A stretch of 64,000 bases of DNA from an uncultured Alphaproteobacteria bacterium. Lineage in GTDB: Bacteria; Pseudomonadota; Alphaproteobacteria; UBA3830. Shown piece after piece: positions 37,169 to 45,896 of this stretch. The position numbers were made by a program, and so were the translations under genes. Location of the stretch: NCBI GenBank assembly GCA_944390765.1, contig CALXQM010000018.1, positions 1-64,000 of the forward strand, in the 5' to 3' direction. Under the pieces are notes generated by a model. The model made no database searches and was not told the origin of the DNA. It was given only the letters and a program-made list of their open reading frames with translations. Numbering within the stretch: the first letter of the stretch is position 1; the number at the start of each line of letters is the position of its first letter.

Positions 37169-38367
37169 TTAAAATTTTTATTGGATTTTCCTATGGTGTT
37201 TCATTTCCATTGACAATGATCATTTTAGATTATTGGTTAAAAGACCATGGAATTTCAAATACCACTATAGGATTATTTTCTCTTTTACACTTGCCCTTTA
37301 TGTTTAAATTTATTTGGGGAATGTTCATAGAAAATTATGATGTTCCATTAATATCAAAATATTTTAGTCGAACAAAAAGTTGGATATTTATTTCATACAC
37401 AGTATTAATTATCGGAATTTTATTGATGTCATTATCATCAATAAAAAATAATGTCATAATAATGTTAATAGGAGCTTCTTTAGTAGCTCTTGCTGATGGA
37501 TGTAAAAATGTTGTTTTATATCCGTATCAATTAAACAACAGTAATAAGAATATGTTTGGTTTTGTTGCAAGTTGTATAGGAATTGGACATAGAATCGGTT
37601 CAATATTCACAAAAGTTTCTACTTTATATATTGCTCATTTTTTTAATTGGTCAGTAGCATATATTTTTTCATCATTCTTTATGATAGTTTTTATGATAAT
37701 TAATTTAATTTTAAAAGAACCTTATCATAATCATGATAAAATAACTAATAAATTTTCTATAAAAGAAGCTTTTTTTAAATCCTTTTATAATACAATTTAT
37801 TATTTTATAAAGAAAGAAAATGGATTAAAGCTATTAACTCTGACTTGCCTTTACAAAAGTGCTGATTTTTTGTTTCAAAAAATGTCTCGACCTTTTTGCA
37901 TGGAAATAGGATTTTCAAAGTATGAAATAGCTAATATTGTACAATGTTACGGTTCAATAACTGTAATTATTGGTAGTTTTTTAGGTAGTTATATATTAAA
38001 GAAAATTGGAATTACAAAAACAATGTTTTGGGTTTCAATTTTTCACGGAATATCATTCGTTTTATACTTAATATTATATTATCATAGCACGTCTATGATA
38101 CTAACATTAGTCATTACATATGAAGCTATCAGTGGTGGAGCTATGACAGCTTGTTTCATAGCTTTTTTCTATACAATTGCAGAAAACGCAACAATGTACT
38201 CTGTTCTTTGGGCTATACATGAATTTTTTGGCCTTATATTTATGTCTTTTTCAGGAATAATAGTAAATATATTAGGCTGGAATATGTTTTTTATATGTAT
38301 TCCACTGTTAATGATTCCTTCGCTAATAATTTTAAAATCTAAACAACTTAATAAATTACAAAATTAA
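37156..38367 (+). CDS. ampG: AmpG-like MFS permease, copy 2
   Basis: 403 residues, about 12 helices. It aligns with the upstream copy: GFSYGVSFPLTMIILDYWLK, LFSLLHLPFMFKFIWGMFIE, ADGCKNVVLYPYQL, and KMSRPFCMEIGFSKYEIANI. The copies are clearly tandem duplicates that have diverged, which suggests different substrates. It starts inside the end of copy 1, so all three genes from typA are one translational unit. It ends four bases into the convergent basic protein gene. Confidence 0.82.
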   Translation: MHYLIKIFIGFSYGVSFPLTMIILDYWLKDHGISNTTIGLFSLLHLPFMFKFIWGMFIENYDVPLISKYFSRTKSWIFISYTVLIIGILLMSLSSIKNNVIIMLIGASLVALADGCKNVVLYPYQLNNSNKNMFGFVASCIGIGHRIGSIFTKVSTLYIAHFFNWSVAYIFSSFFMIVFMIINLILKEPYHNHDKITNKFSIKEAFFKSFYNTIYYFIKKENGLKLLTLTCLYKSADFLFQKMSRPFCMEIGFSKYEIANIVQCYGSITVIIGSFLGSYILKKIGITKTMFWVSIFHGISFVLYLILYYHSTSMILTLVITYEAISGGAMTACFIAFFYTIAENATMYSVLWAIHEFFGLIFMSFSGIIVNILGWNMFFICIPLLMIPSLIILKSKQLNKLQN

Positions 38368-39074
38368 TGACAACCATTTTGGCATTTAGATTTTATAGAA
38401 AAATATTGTTTTGGATTTTCATCGATAAAAGGCGCTTTTTCTCCTGTCTCCCATGATTTCACCAGATATTGAGTCGATTTAAAAGTCTTTTGCTTTGTTG
38501 AAAATTTAGTTGCAAAATTTGATGGTGCCTGTTGATATAAATATCTACTTTTAGGATTTATTTTAACTGTTGGCAGATTTTGTATTTGTATTGATTTTTT
38601 ATTCCATTTTCTACTTATTTTTTTTCGCTTAAATGATACAGGTTTTATTTCTGATTTTTCTTTTTTTATTTTATATTTTTTATTAGGTATGCTTTTCCCA
38701 CCATTCAAGTTTTCTTTTAAAGAATCCAAAGAAGCTTGAATTTGATCTAATTGCTTTTTCATTGCTTTATTACTTGATATTAATGAATAGTCATCGTTAT
38801 TTTTATTATTTCTTTTAAATCGAATAAGACTATCAATAATTTCTTCAACCCGTTGTTTTTTTTTGTTTTTTATATCATCTGAAGATTGTAATTCATTATT
38901 TTTTTGAATCTTTTGGTTATTATCTTGAATATTTTCATCAGAATTTTGATTATTATTTTCAGTATTCTCATCACTTTCTACATTACTATTAGCATCATAT
39001 GATGCTATAGACTTAGTAAAAAAAATGCATAAAATAATGATAAAAAAATAATAACATTTTTTCATAATAGCCAT
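38364..39074 (-). CDS. Basic exported coiled-coil protein, unknown
   Basis: 236 residues. It starts with a signal peptide (KKCYYFFIIILCIFFTKSIA), beginning at ATG 39074 or at ATG 39065; GAGA fits the first. After a low-complexity Asn/Glu/Asp stretch (residues 27-65) comes a helix with heptad spacing (about 100-125, AMKKQLDQIQASLDSLKENL). The C-terminal half is very Lys/Arg-rich and ends in CQNGCH. The layout resembles periplasmic scaffold proteins that bind acidic polymers or wall, but I recognise no family. Confidence 0.6.
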   Translation of the reverse strand: MAIMKKCYYFFIIILCIFFTKSIASYDANSNVESDENTENNNQNSDENIQDNNQKIQKNNELQSSDDIKNKKKQRVEEIIDSLIRFKRNNKNNDDYSLISSNKAMKKQLDQIQASLDSLKENLNGGKSIPNKKYKIKKEKSEIKPVSFKRKKISRKWNKKSIQIQNLPTVKINPKSRYLYQQAPSNFATKFSTKQKTFKSTQYLVKSWETGEKAPFIDENPKQYFSIKSKCQNGCH

Positions 39075-39162
39075 TATTTCTCAAAAAAGTTACATAATTG
39101 TTAATTTTTTATACAATATAAGAAATTTTGCTATATAATATTTAAGTTATTAAAGGGGTAAA

Positions 39163-39645
39163 ATGATGAAAAAAATAATAGTATATTCTTCCATTATATA
39201 TTGCAGTTTATTTTTATTATCAGGATGCGCTAGAAATATTTCTTCAAATTCCTATGATGCAAGAACTTTGAACGGTACGCCCTCAAACAGCTATCCGTGT
39301 AAGGTAGTTAGTGTAAGAAAAGTTCTAGTAGAAGAAGGGGATTATCTAGAGGATAATAAAACTGGAGCTTTGATTGGAGGTATTGCCGGTGGGATAGCTG
39401 GAAATATGATAGGCCAAGGAAAGGGGAGGGTATTGGCCACAGGAATTGGTGCATTAGCAGGAGCTGCTGGTGGTGCATATGCTGAAAAGAATTTAAAATC
39501 TCAAGAAGCGTTTGAATATATAGTTGAATTAAAAGATGGGAGAATGAAAACTATTGTACAAGGAACTGATACTATTTTGGCTCCTGGGCAAGAAGCAATT
39601 CTCATAGAATCTAATAAAGGACGTTCTCGTTTAGTAGCTAGATAA
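39163..39645 (+). CDS. Glycine-zipper outer-membrane lipoprotein (17-kDa antigen type)
   Basis: 160 residues. The lipobox LLSGC near residue 22 marks lipidation. A Gly/Ala-rich helix pair (ALIGGIAGGIAGNMIGQGKG, then GIGALAGAAGGAYAE) at residues about 69-110 is the glycine-zipper 2TM domain of the Rickettsia 17-kDa antigen and SlyB/PcpY families. The C-terminal beta domain holds VELKDGRMKTIVQG and ends RSRLVAR. It probably sits in the outer membrane and helps stability. A GGGG site precedes the ATGATG start. The Sua5-like gene follows closely. Confidence 0.88.
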   Translation: MMKKIIVYSSIIYCSLFLLSGCARNISSNSYDARTLNGTPSNSYPCKVVSVRKVLVEEGDYLEDNKTGALIGGIAGGIAGNMIGQGKGRVLATGIGALAGAAGGAYAEKNLKSQEAFEYIVELKDGRMKTIVQGTDTILAPGQEAILIESNKGRSRLVAR

Positions 39646-39657
39646 TATTTCTGAAAT

Positions 39658-40569
39658 ATGAAAATAATAGGAAGGAAGTCAATTGATATTGCAGTTCAAG
39701 CTTTATCAAGAGGAGATTTGGTAGCTTTCCCTACAGAAACAGTGTATGGATTAGGCGGAAATGCTTATAATAGTGAGGCTGTGTCAAAAATTTTTCTATA
39801 TAAAAATAGACCTCAATTAAATCCTATAAATGTATGTTATCCATCTTTTGAAAAAGCAATGAATGATGTAGAAGTAACGGATTTAGCTATGAGTTTTGCA
39901 GAAAAATTTCTACCTGGAGCTGTTACGCTAATTTTAAAAAAGAAAAGTACTTCTAAAATTTCTTTGTTATGTTATGCTGAAAGAGAAACCTTAGGTATTC
40001 GTATACCAAATCATCCCTTAGCATTGGAGTTATTAAATGCATTAGATTTCCCATTAGCAGCACCCAGTGCTAATCGTTCATCTGAATTAAGCACAACTAC
40101 TCCTCAATCTGTTTATACAAGTTTAAAAGATTGTAGTAATCTTATTATTCTTAACGGGGGGAAGTGCAAATTAGGTATTGAGTCTACAATAATAGATTTA
40201 TCAACAAATAAAGCTATAATATTGCGGCAAGGTGCAGTTACCATAGAAGAGATTAAAGAAAAATGTAATGTAATCCCTGTTATTGCGAATGAATCATATA
40301 AAAAACATTATTATCCTAAAAAAACTATAGTGATGAACGCAAAAAGCGTGAATTCTAATGATGCCTTGTTAGCATTTGGTAAACCCATAAAAGGAGCTAA
40401 ATACTGTTTAAATCTAAGTTACAAAGCAAATTTGTTAGAGGCAGCTCAAAATTTTTTTTCGATGTTAAGAAAATTAGATGATACGGATGCTAATAGGATT
40501 TGTATTATGCCCATTCCTGATATAGGCATAGGTAAGGCTTTAAATAACCGATTACTTAGCAGTCAATAA
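39658..40569 (+). CDS. tsaC: L-threonylcarbamoyladenylate synthase (Sua5/YrdC)
   Basis: 303 residues. It makes threonylcarbamoyl-AMP from threonine, bicarbonate and ATP for the t6A37 modification of ANN-decoding tRNAs. The YrdC domain (1-195) has LVAFPTETVYGLGGNAYN, KNRPQLNPINVC in the KxR/SxN position, RIPNHPLALELL and APSANRS. Residues 200-303 form the Sua5 C-terminal domain, so this is the long Sua5 type rather than short TsaC. The gene begins 12 bases after the lipoprotein stop. Confidence 0.92.
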   Translation: MKIIGRKSIDIAVQALSRGDLVAFPTETVYGLGGNAYNSEAVSKIFLYKNRPQLNPINVCYPSFEKAMNDVEVTDLAMSFAEKFLPGAVTLILKKKSTSKISLLCYAERETLGIRIPNHPLALELLNALDFPLAAPSANRSSELSTTTPQSVYTSLKDCSNLIILNGGKCKLGIESTIIDLSTNKAIILRQGAVTIEEIKEKCNVIPVIANESYKKHYYPKKTIVMNAKSVNSNDALLAFGKPIKGAKYCLNLSYKANLLEAAQNFFSMLRKLDDTDANRICIMPIPDIGIGKALNNRLLSSQ

Positions 40570-40658
40570 TAAAAATCTGTTTAAAATTAATAAAAATTAT
40601 TGTAAATTTTAATAATATTAGCTATTCTGCATTGGATTTAAACATAAGAAGGTAAATA

Positions 40659-41027
40659 ATGAAAAATAAAATTATCTATACAATAATTAGTACTATTTAC
40701 TTTAATGTAACATTTGGATGCAATTTTCAACAAATAGATGTTCCGTTTGGATTAATTAATACGCCTTTATATATGGCAGTAGCTAAGAATGATTATAATC
40801 AAGTAGAAAAATTACTTAAACAAGGAGTAGATCCAAATACGCTTGATTATAATGGAATTTCTCCATTACATGAAGCATCCGCAGATGGATATTTGGATAT
40901 TATAAAATTGCTTGTTCAATATGGGGCAGATATATATAAAGAAAGTGGAACAGGATATAACGCGGTAGAAATTGCTGAAGTCTTTAACCAAAAAAAAGTT
41001 ATAGAGTATTTTAAAACTTTGGAATAA
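40659..41027 (+). CDS. Short exported ankyrin-repeat protein
   Basis: 122 residues. A GAAGGT ribosome site precedes the ATG. The N-terminus (KNKIIYTIISTIYFNVTFGC) is a signal peptide ending in a Cys that could be lipidated, though the box is not ideal. Two ankyrin repeats follow: TPLYMAVAKNDYNQVEKLLK and SPLHEASADGYLDIIKLLVQ, then a third partial repeat. Ankyrin proteins bind other proteins; in intracellular bacteria many are effectors. A small exported ankyrin protein is compatible with an effector or inhibitor, but no partner is visible. Confidence 0.8.
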   Translation: MKNKIIYTIISTIYFNVTFGCNFQQIDVPFGLINTPLYMAVAKNDYNQVEKLLKQGVDPNTLDYNGISPLHEASADGYLDIIKLLVQYGADIYKESGTGYNAVEIAEVFNQKKVIEYFKTLE

Positions 41028-41053
41028 AGTAATTAAATTTAATTTTTAATCTA

Positions 41054-41081
41054 TTGCGTTTGTATAAAATTTCATTATACT
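41054..41081 (+). promoter_or_regulatory. Candidate promoter for tRNA-Gly
   Basis: TTGCGT at 41054-41059 and TATACT at 41076-41081 are 16 bases apart, and the tRNA begins 13 bases after the second box, which is close for transcription start. Confidence 0.4.
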
Positions 41082-41093
41082 AAAATATAAATT

Positions 41094-41167
41094 GCGGATG
41101 TAGCTCAATGGTAGAGCATCGGCCTTCCAAGCCGAGTACGTGGGTCCGATTCCCATCATCCGCTCCA
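41094..41167 (+). tRNA. tRNA-Gly (anticodon TCC)
   Basis: 74 bases with encoded CCA. Acceptor GCGGATG pairs with CATCCGC, followed by T and CCA. The D arm is GCTC-AATGGTA-GAGC. The anticodon loop CTTCCAA gives TCC, which reads GGA-type glycine codons. The T loop TCCGATT is unusual but keeps the stem. Confidence 0.95.
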
Positions 41168-41641
41168 TTTTATTTTTATCGTAAAATTTACTTTTTGTTT
41201 ACTTTTTTGTGATATCCTGTCAAAAGAATCGATTCAGGGCTGAACTTTTTGTAAGAGATAGAAATAGTTCATGAGAAAGAAAGATATCGGAGTTTAAATT
41301 AATAAAAAAAATTAATTTAAGTTCGGGTAAGGCTCAGAAAAAAGATATTGCCAAGTATATTTCGTAATTTTGTAATATTGTAATAAAAGAAAAAGACACA
41401 CACTGATTTTATGGAGACACACTATAAAATAATAGCTGCTACTCTTCTTAAAATTACAATAGTGTATGTTTAGATGAAAAATTAATAATATAAATTATTG
41501 TGAACGCACGCATGGTAACGATGATTATTATATTTGATTCTAGGAATACTTTATACAATATTAATGAGAAATACTTGTGCAATTTCTTTTTTTGCTTTCA
41601 TTTATAAATAATAAATACTTACATAGTGAAATGAATAATTG
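41168..41641. other. 470-base gene-free gap after tRNA-Gly, possible structured RNA
   Basis: No supported reading frame on either strand. It holds a perfect ten-base-pair AT hairpin (TTAAATTAAT at 41294-41303, ATTAATTTAA at 41311-41320) flanked by the more GC-rich GTTCGGGTAAGGCTCAG. A possible outer pairing joins GAAC and GTTC about 41240-41270. The GC-richer islands in an AT-rich gap resemble a small RNA gene. Signature sequences of RNase P RNA, SRP RNA and tmRNA were looked for and not found. Confidence 0.3.
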
Positions 41642-41651
41642 ATTGAAAACA

Positions 41652-41957
41652 TTATTGCTCTATTAAATCGCTCAATAATTCTTCTTCTGATTTTTTATCT
41701 ATATCCGAAAACGTAATATAAAACTTATTACATAAAAACTGCCTGGCTTTTTGAAAACCATTTTTAGCACTTTCAACAATGAAAGGAATATACTTTTTAT
41801 CTTTCTTTCCGTTATATACAGCAATGCCGTAAGCATATAAAATTGCGGGGTTTTTAGTATCTAATACTGGTTCGAGTATTTTAATAACAGTTTGGTATTT
41901 ACTACTAGGAGTCTCTATTAAAGGAACAGCGCTTTCACCTACTTTAGTAGGACTCAT
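41652..41957 (-). CDS. Sel1-like repeat protein or fragment
   Basis: 101 residues. The segment NPAILYAYGIAVYNGKKDKK and SAKNGFQKARQFLCNKF fit a Sel1-like/TPR helix pair (A-x2-LGxxY...A-x2-G...A). No ribosome site precedes the ATG. Upstream, another frame encodes MSVLEESYRNCELF before a stop, so this may be the remnant of a longer, frameshifted Sel1 protein. The body has no signal peptide. Either a small intact protein or a decaying effector-like gene is possible. Confidence 0.45.
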   Translation of the reverse strand: MSPTKVGESAVPLIETPSSKYQTVIKILEPVLDTKNPAILYAYGIAVYNGKKDKKYIPFIVESAKNGFQKARQFLCNKFYITFSDIDKKSEEELLSDLIEQ

Positions 41958-42222
41958 ACCAAAAATAATTCACAATTCCTATAAGATTCTTCTAATACAC
42001 TCATACATTGGCATAAATTAACAAAACTTATTGCTATACTTATAAAAAAACTTTTTTCATAGAATCCTCTCTAGTAAGATTTTACTTCAAATTAAAAGTA
42101 AAATTATAATATTTGATATTAGTTTTTTTATTTTTGGAGAAATATAATAGTGTTAAACATATTGAAATTATATTTATTTTTAACAAATGTTATATATTAT
42201 CCGAAATGATATTAATATTTAA

Positions 42223-42942
42223 TCATGATATCATTTTCAATAAATTTTGTACTTCTTGATTTGAAAGTTTTTGAATTTTACCATAAGGTAATTTGTCTAA
42301 TTTTACTGGACCATAACTAATTCGTATTAAACGATTAACATGACAATTAAAATGTTCTAATACTTTTCGGATTTCTCTGTTTTTTCCTTCTTTTAAGGTA
42401 ATGGTAGCCCAATTATTTGCTGTATTATTTTGTTCAGAAATTTTTATTTTAATACTTCCATATTGAATTTTATTAATAATGATACCATTATTTAAACTTT
42501 GAATGACATTTTCTGATAATTTCCCAAAAAATCTTACTTTATATGTACGCATTAAACCTGTAGATGGTAATTCTAATTTCCTAGAAATATCTCCATTATT
42601 TGTAAATAACAAAAGTCCCTCTGAATTAATGTCTAACCTTCCAATATAAATTATTCTATCAGAAATTTTAGGAAATAAATCGAAAACAGTTTTTCTTCCT
42701 TTAGGATCACTTTTTGTAGTTATATATCCTTTAGGCTTATTCATTTTCCAAATACAAATTTCTGAATTTTTACTTGGAATAACTTTGTTATTAACAGATA
42801 TCACATTATTTTCATTGACAAAGAATACAGGTGTAAGAACAACATTTCCATCAACCTTGACTAATCCATTTTTTATCATTTTTTCTGCCTCTCTACGAGA
42901 AGCAATGCCACTTTCAGATATTCTTTTAGCAAGACGTATCAA
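42223..42942 (-). CDS. rluB: 23S rRNA pseudouridine synthase, RsuA/RluB family
   Basis: 239 residues. An N-terminal S4 RNA-binding domain (RLAKRISESGIASRREAEKM) is followed by the catalytic domain with IGRLDINSEGLLLFTNNGD, which holds the conserved Asp, and GKNREIRKVLEHF. The family marks a uridine near the peptidyl-transferase centre. RluB is preferred to RsuA or RluE by general pattern; the exact site is not certain. It starts two bases after the flavin oxidoreductase gene ends, in the same direction. Confidence 0.9.
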   Translation of the reverse strand: MIRLAKRISESGIASRREAEKMIKNGLVKVDGNVVLTPVFFVNENNVISVNNKVIPSKNSEICIWKMNKPKGYITTKSDPKGRKTVFDLFPKISDRIIYIGRLDINSEGLLLFTNNGDISRKLELPSTGLMRTYKVRFFGKLSENVIQSLNNGIIINKIQYGSIKIKISEQNNTANNWATITLKEGKNREIRKVLEHFNCHVNRLIRISYGPVKLDKLPYGKIQKLSNQEVQNLLKMIS

Positions 42943-42944
42943 AA

Positions 42945-44321
42945 TTAATATCCTGTAAGAATTCTATCAATTAATTGTTGGGTAGTCGGAATAAAATTAT
43001 TTTCATAAAATGGATCTTCAGCAAATCTGTATGCAGAGTGTCCGGAAAACATTAAATTCCAGTCCAAATCTCCACCGTGAGCAACGGCTTGAAGTGATTT
43101 TTGAATACAAAAACTTCTTGGATCTGGAATTTTTCCTGTAGAGCCTTTACTCTGACACCAGCTACTGAACCTGCAAGCGCTTAGACAACAACAACAATTA
43201 CGTTGATCCGATGTTATCTGTTCATATTGTGCAGGAGTTACAAAAATAACAGTGTTATCAGGTGTTTTCATAGGTTTTGTAAAACCTTTAGATATCCACT
43301 GTTCCACATGTTGTTTAAACGATTCATCTAAGTAAATTTCTTTATTTCCCATTTGAATTTTAAAACCTGAATTTGAAACTATAGAAACTTGACGTTCCTG
43401 CCTTTCAATTAAATCAGAGAGCATTTTGTTATTTATAGCTGAGGAATAAAAGCCTGTAGGACTTAATTTAGTCAATTTTACATCACCTTTTTTCAAAGTC
43501 ATAAGTTTTGATTGCCAGGCTTTAGCTACGGGATTTTCTGTTGTTAAAATAGGTCTAGTTCCAAATTGAAAAGCAGTAATCCCTAGTTCTGGATTGTCTA
43601 TATAATCTTCCCATTCAGATAACCACCATACACCACCCGCAATAATAATAGGAAGAGTAACTAATCCGAACTCATTCATTACCTTACGTAAAGCAACTAA
43701 TCTTAAATAAGGATTAATAGGTACTTTAGGATTTTCAGCATTTGATAATCCATTATGTCCTCCAGCTAACCATGGATCCTCATAAATAACTCCGCCTAAT
43801 AATTCTGTAAATTTTTTGAATGAACGTTTAAATAAAGCTGAAAAAGCTCGTGCAGATGAAACTATTGGATAATAATAAACTCCGAATTTAGCTGCTATTT
43901 CTGCTAAGCCATACGGCATTCCAGCACCACACACTATTCCATGGATGCAATTTTTAGCTCCTTCTAAAATACTTGTAATAATTTCTTCAGATGCTCCCAT
44001 TTCCCATAAAGCATTCATATGGATACGTCCTTTACCATTTGAACGTTCTCTTGCTATTTTTGCTTGTGCAATTCCTCCTTTGACTGCATAATTTATCAGT
44101 TCTTGTCTTCTTTCAGAACGGGTTCGTCCATGATATATTTGAGGAATAACTTTACCATTTTCATCATATGAATCCGCATTGACTGCTGAAAAAGTACCAA
44201 TGCCACCTGCTGCTGCCCATGCTCCACTAGTTTCTCCAGTGGTTAAAGAAATACCTTTAGCTCCTTCAATCAATGGTAAAACTTCGATACCTGAAATTTT
44301 TTGAACGTCTAATTTAAGCAA
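42945..44321 (-). CDS. Nitronate monooxygenase-like flavin oxidoreductase with Cys cluster
   Basis: 458 residues from a TTG at 44321, set by an AAGGAG site with six-base spacing; the TTG at 44327 would lie almost on the site. The TIM-barrel NMO/2-nitropropane dioxygenase-like domain shows GIVCGAGMPYGLAEIA, GGVIYEDPWLAGGHNGLS, IIIAGGVWW and GITAFQFGTRPILT, the FMN phosphate region. Residues about 375-400 hold CCCCLSACRFSSWC, an unusual cluster, with another Cys soon after. The C-terminal AYRFAEDPFYENNFIP is found in alphaproteobacterial relatives. Natural substrate is unknown. It is coupled to rluB. Confidence 0.8.
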   Translation of the reverse strand: MLKLDVQKISGIEVLPLIEGAKGISLTTGETSGAWAAAGGIGTFSAVNADSYDENGKVIPQIYHGRTRSERRQELINYAVKGGIAQAKIARERSNGKGRIHMNALWEMGASEEIITSILEGAKNCIHGIVCGAGMPYGLAEIAAKFGVYYYPIVSSARAFSALFKRSFKKFTELLGGVIYEDPWLAGGHNGLSNAENPKVPINPYLRLVALRKVMNEFGLVTLPIIIAGGVWWLSEWEDYIDNPELGITAFQFGTRPILTTENPVAKAWQSKLMTLKKGDVKLTKLSPTGFYSSAINNKMLSDLIERQERQVSIVSNSGFKIQMGNKEIYLDESFKQHVEQWISKGFTKPMKTPDNTVIFVTPAQYEQITSDQRNCCCCLSACRFSSWCQSKGSTGKIPDPRSFCIQKSLQAVAHGGDLDWNLMFSGHSAYRFAEDPFYENNFIPTTQQLIDRILTGY

Positions 44322-44612
44322 TATCAACTCCTTAAACTTGGATTACATCATATAAAAATATTAGACTAGCTTCAACATATAAACTAATTTAGTATAAGGT
44401 ATCATATAATATAAGCAAGAATTATTATTCGTTATTTTTCTAAATGTCGTTTATATTAAATTATTAAAAATTTGTAAACCTATTGTAATTGATATCTTTA
44501 TTGGAAAAATCATATTAAGTTTCGAAAAAAAAATTTATTTTATTATTTGCAATTTGATATTATGTATTTGTATAATTCAATATATATTAATTTGATATGT
44601 TGGATTTGTTAG

Positions 44613-45875
44613 ATGCTAAGGAATAGACAGAGTAAAAGGATACAATATTTAGTTGGATTATTTTTTGTTTTTTGTATATTTTTATGTATGAAAAGTGCTG
44701 TTCAATGTATGAATATCAACATATTGATTGCAACACGAGATAGTAAAATACCAAGTTATGCGGAAATAGATAACGGCCAGATATATTTGGTTTTTGCTCA
44801 GTTGGCACAGGCAATTCATGGAAATAGTATTATAGATGTGGTACATCAGATTATTGAGAAAAAGTGCGTAAATTCTCCAGATAATATTAAAAAACAGATT
44901 GCTTCAATGTTACAGATTGAGCGTCCTACATATGAAATTAATAAGGATAGACCTATACTGATACTATTTAATGAAATGTTTTTTGGACGTGATTATGCTT
45001 TAACTGAGGATAAAGTAGAATCTGTAATAAATTGTTATCGAGATTTTATTTCATTTTTCCCAAATACATATCTTTATATTAATTTTCTTTATAAAGCCAA
45101 AATGGATTCGAAATATTTGGAACAAGTAAACATTAGTAAACAGAGATATCGAGAAATTAATGAGTTAGAGATTAATGAAGATTTTAAAGGTTTTTCATCT
45201 ATATGGTTTTCTAGTTATTGTCCTCCAAATTATACTTCATTAAATAAACATTATTTAAATTTAGTCTTATCTAATGATATAAATAGTAGTATTTTTGATA
45301 ATTTATTATTATTTAACCAAACAAAGATATTTTTTAATGGAGAAGAAATAGGATTTTATAATAAGTCATCTTTTTGTTCAGAATCTTTGCCAGATTTTAT
45401 TTCTCCAAATACCAATACCTTAAAAGGAAAAATCCCTTTTTACGTAATAGGTGATTTTTCTATTCATTGGTTGAAGGAACATAATTCAATGCTAGATAAT
45501 ATTACACATTTGATATGTTATGATACTGATACTGTTCTTAATCTAAAGCGTTTACCATCAAGAAAGCATATATGTTTGTTTATATCTAATACCTATGATA
45601 CATTGTTTGCTTCTATCAATGATAGAAAAAATAAGGGTGATTTTGATCATATTTATGTTTGTTCAGATCCAAAGGGCATTATACCAAATAAAATAGAGCA
45701 ACTTAAGATTGATGATTTGAATAAGTGTGTATTTGCAATTACTGGTATATTTTCTACCTCTGATAAAAATCTTGTTCCTTTGAAAAATATTCCTGAATTT
45801 ATGAGATTTGATTTTTGTTTTCCGCCAAAAGGAAGAACAATAAATGATTATAAAATATATGGTTTTGAATTGTAA
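44613..45875 (+). CDS. Exported protein of unknown function
   Basis: 420 residues. A signal segment (YLVGLFFVFCIFLCMKSAVQC) follows a basic start. The mature protein is mixed alpha-beta, with PILILFNEMFFGRDYAL near residue 115 and THLICYDTDTVLNL near residue 308. Their spacing recalls the Glu and Cys regions of nitrilase-fold enzymes, but the lysine is not clear, so I do not assign that function. A 21-base gap and a strong ribosome site lead to the next exported gene, giving a pair. Confidence 0.65.
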   Translation: MLRNRQSKRIQYLVGLFFVFCIFLCMKSAVQCMNINILIATRDSKIPSYAEIDNGQIYLVFAQLAQAIHGNSIIDVVHQIIEKKCVNSPDNIKKQIASMLQIERPTYEINKDRPILILFNEMFFGRDYALTEDKVESVINCYRDFISFFPNTYLYINFLYKAKMDSKYLEQVNISKQRYREINELEINEDFKGFSSIWFSSYCPPNYTSLNKHYLNLVLSNDINSSIFDNLLLFNQTKIFFNGEEIGFYNKSSFCSESLPDFISPNTNTLKGKIPFYVIGDFSIHWLKEHNSMLDNITHLICYDTDTVLNLKRLPSRKHICLFISNTYDTLFASINDRKNKGDFDHIYVCSDPKGIIPNKIEQLKIDDLNKCVFAITGIFSTSDKNLVPLKNIPEFMRFDFCFPPKGRTINDYKIYGFEL

Positions 45876-45896
45876 ATAATAAACTAGGAGGGTAAA

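Noticed and set aside
41168-41641. tmRNA, RNase P RNA or SRP RNA in the gap after tRNA-Gly
   Set aside because: The diagnostic core sequences and terminal pairings of these RNAs are not visible.
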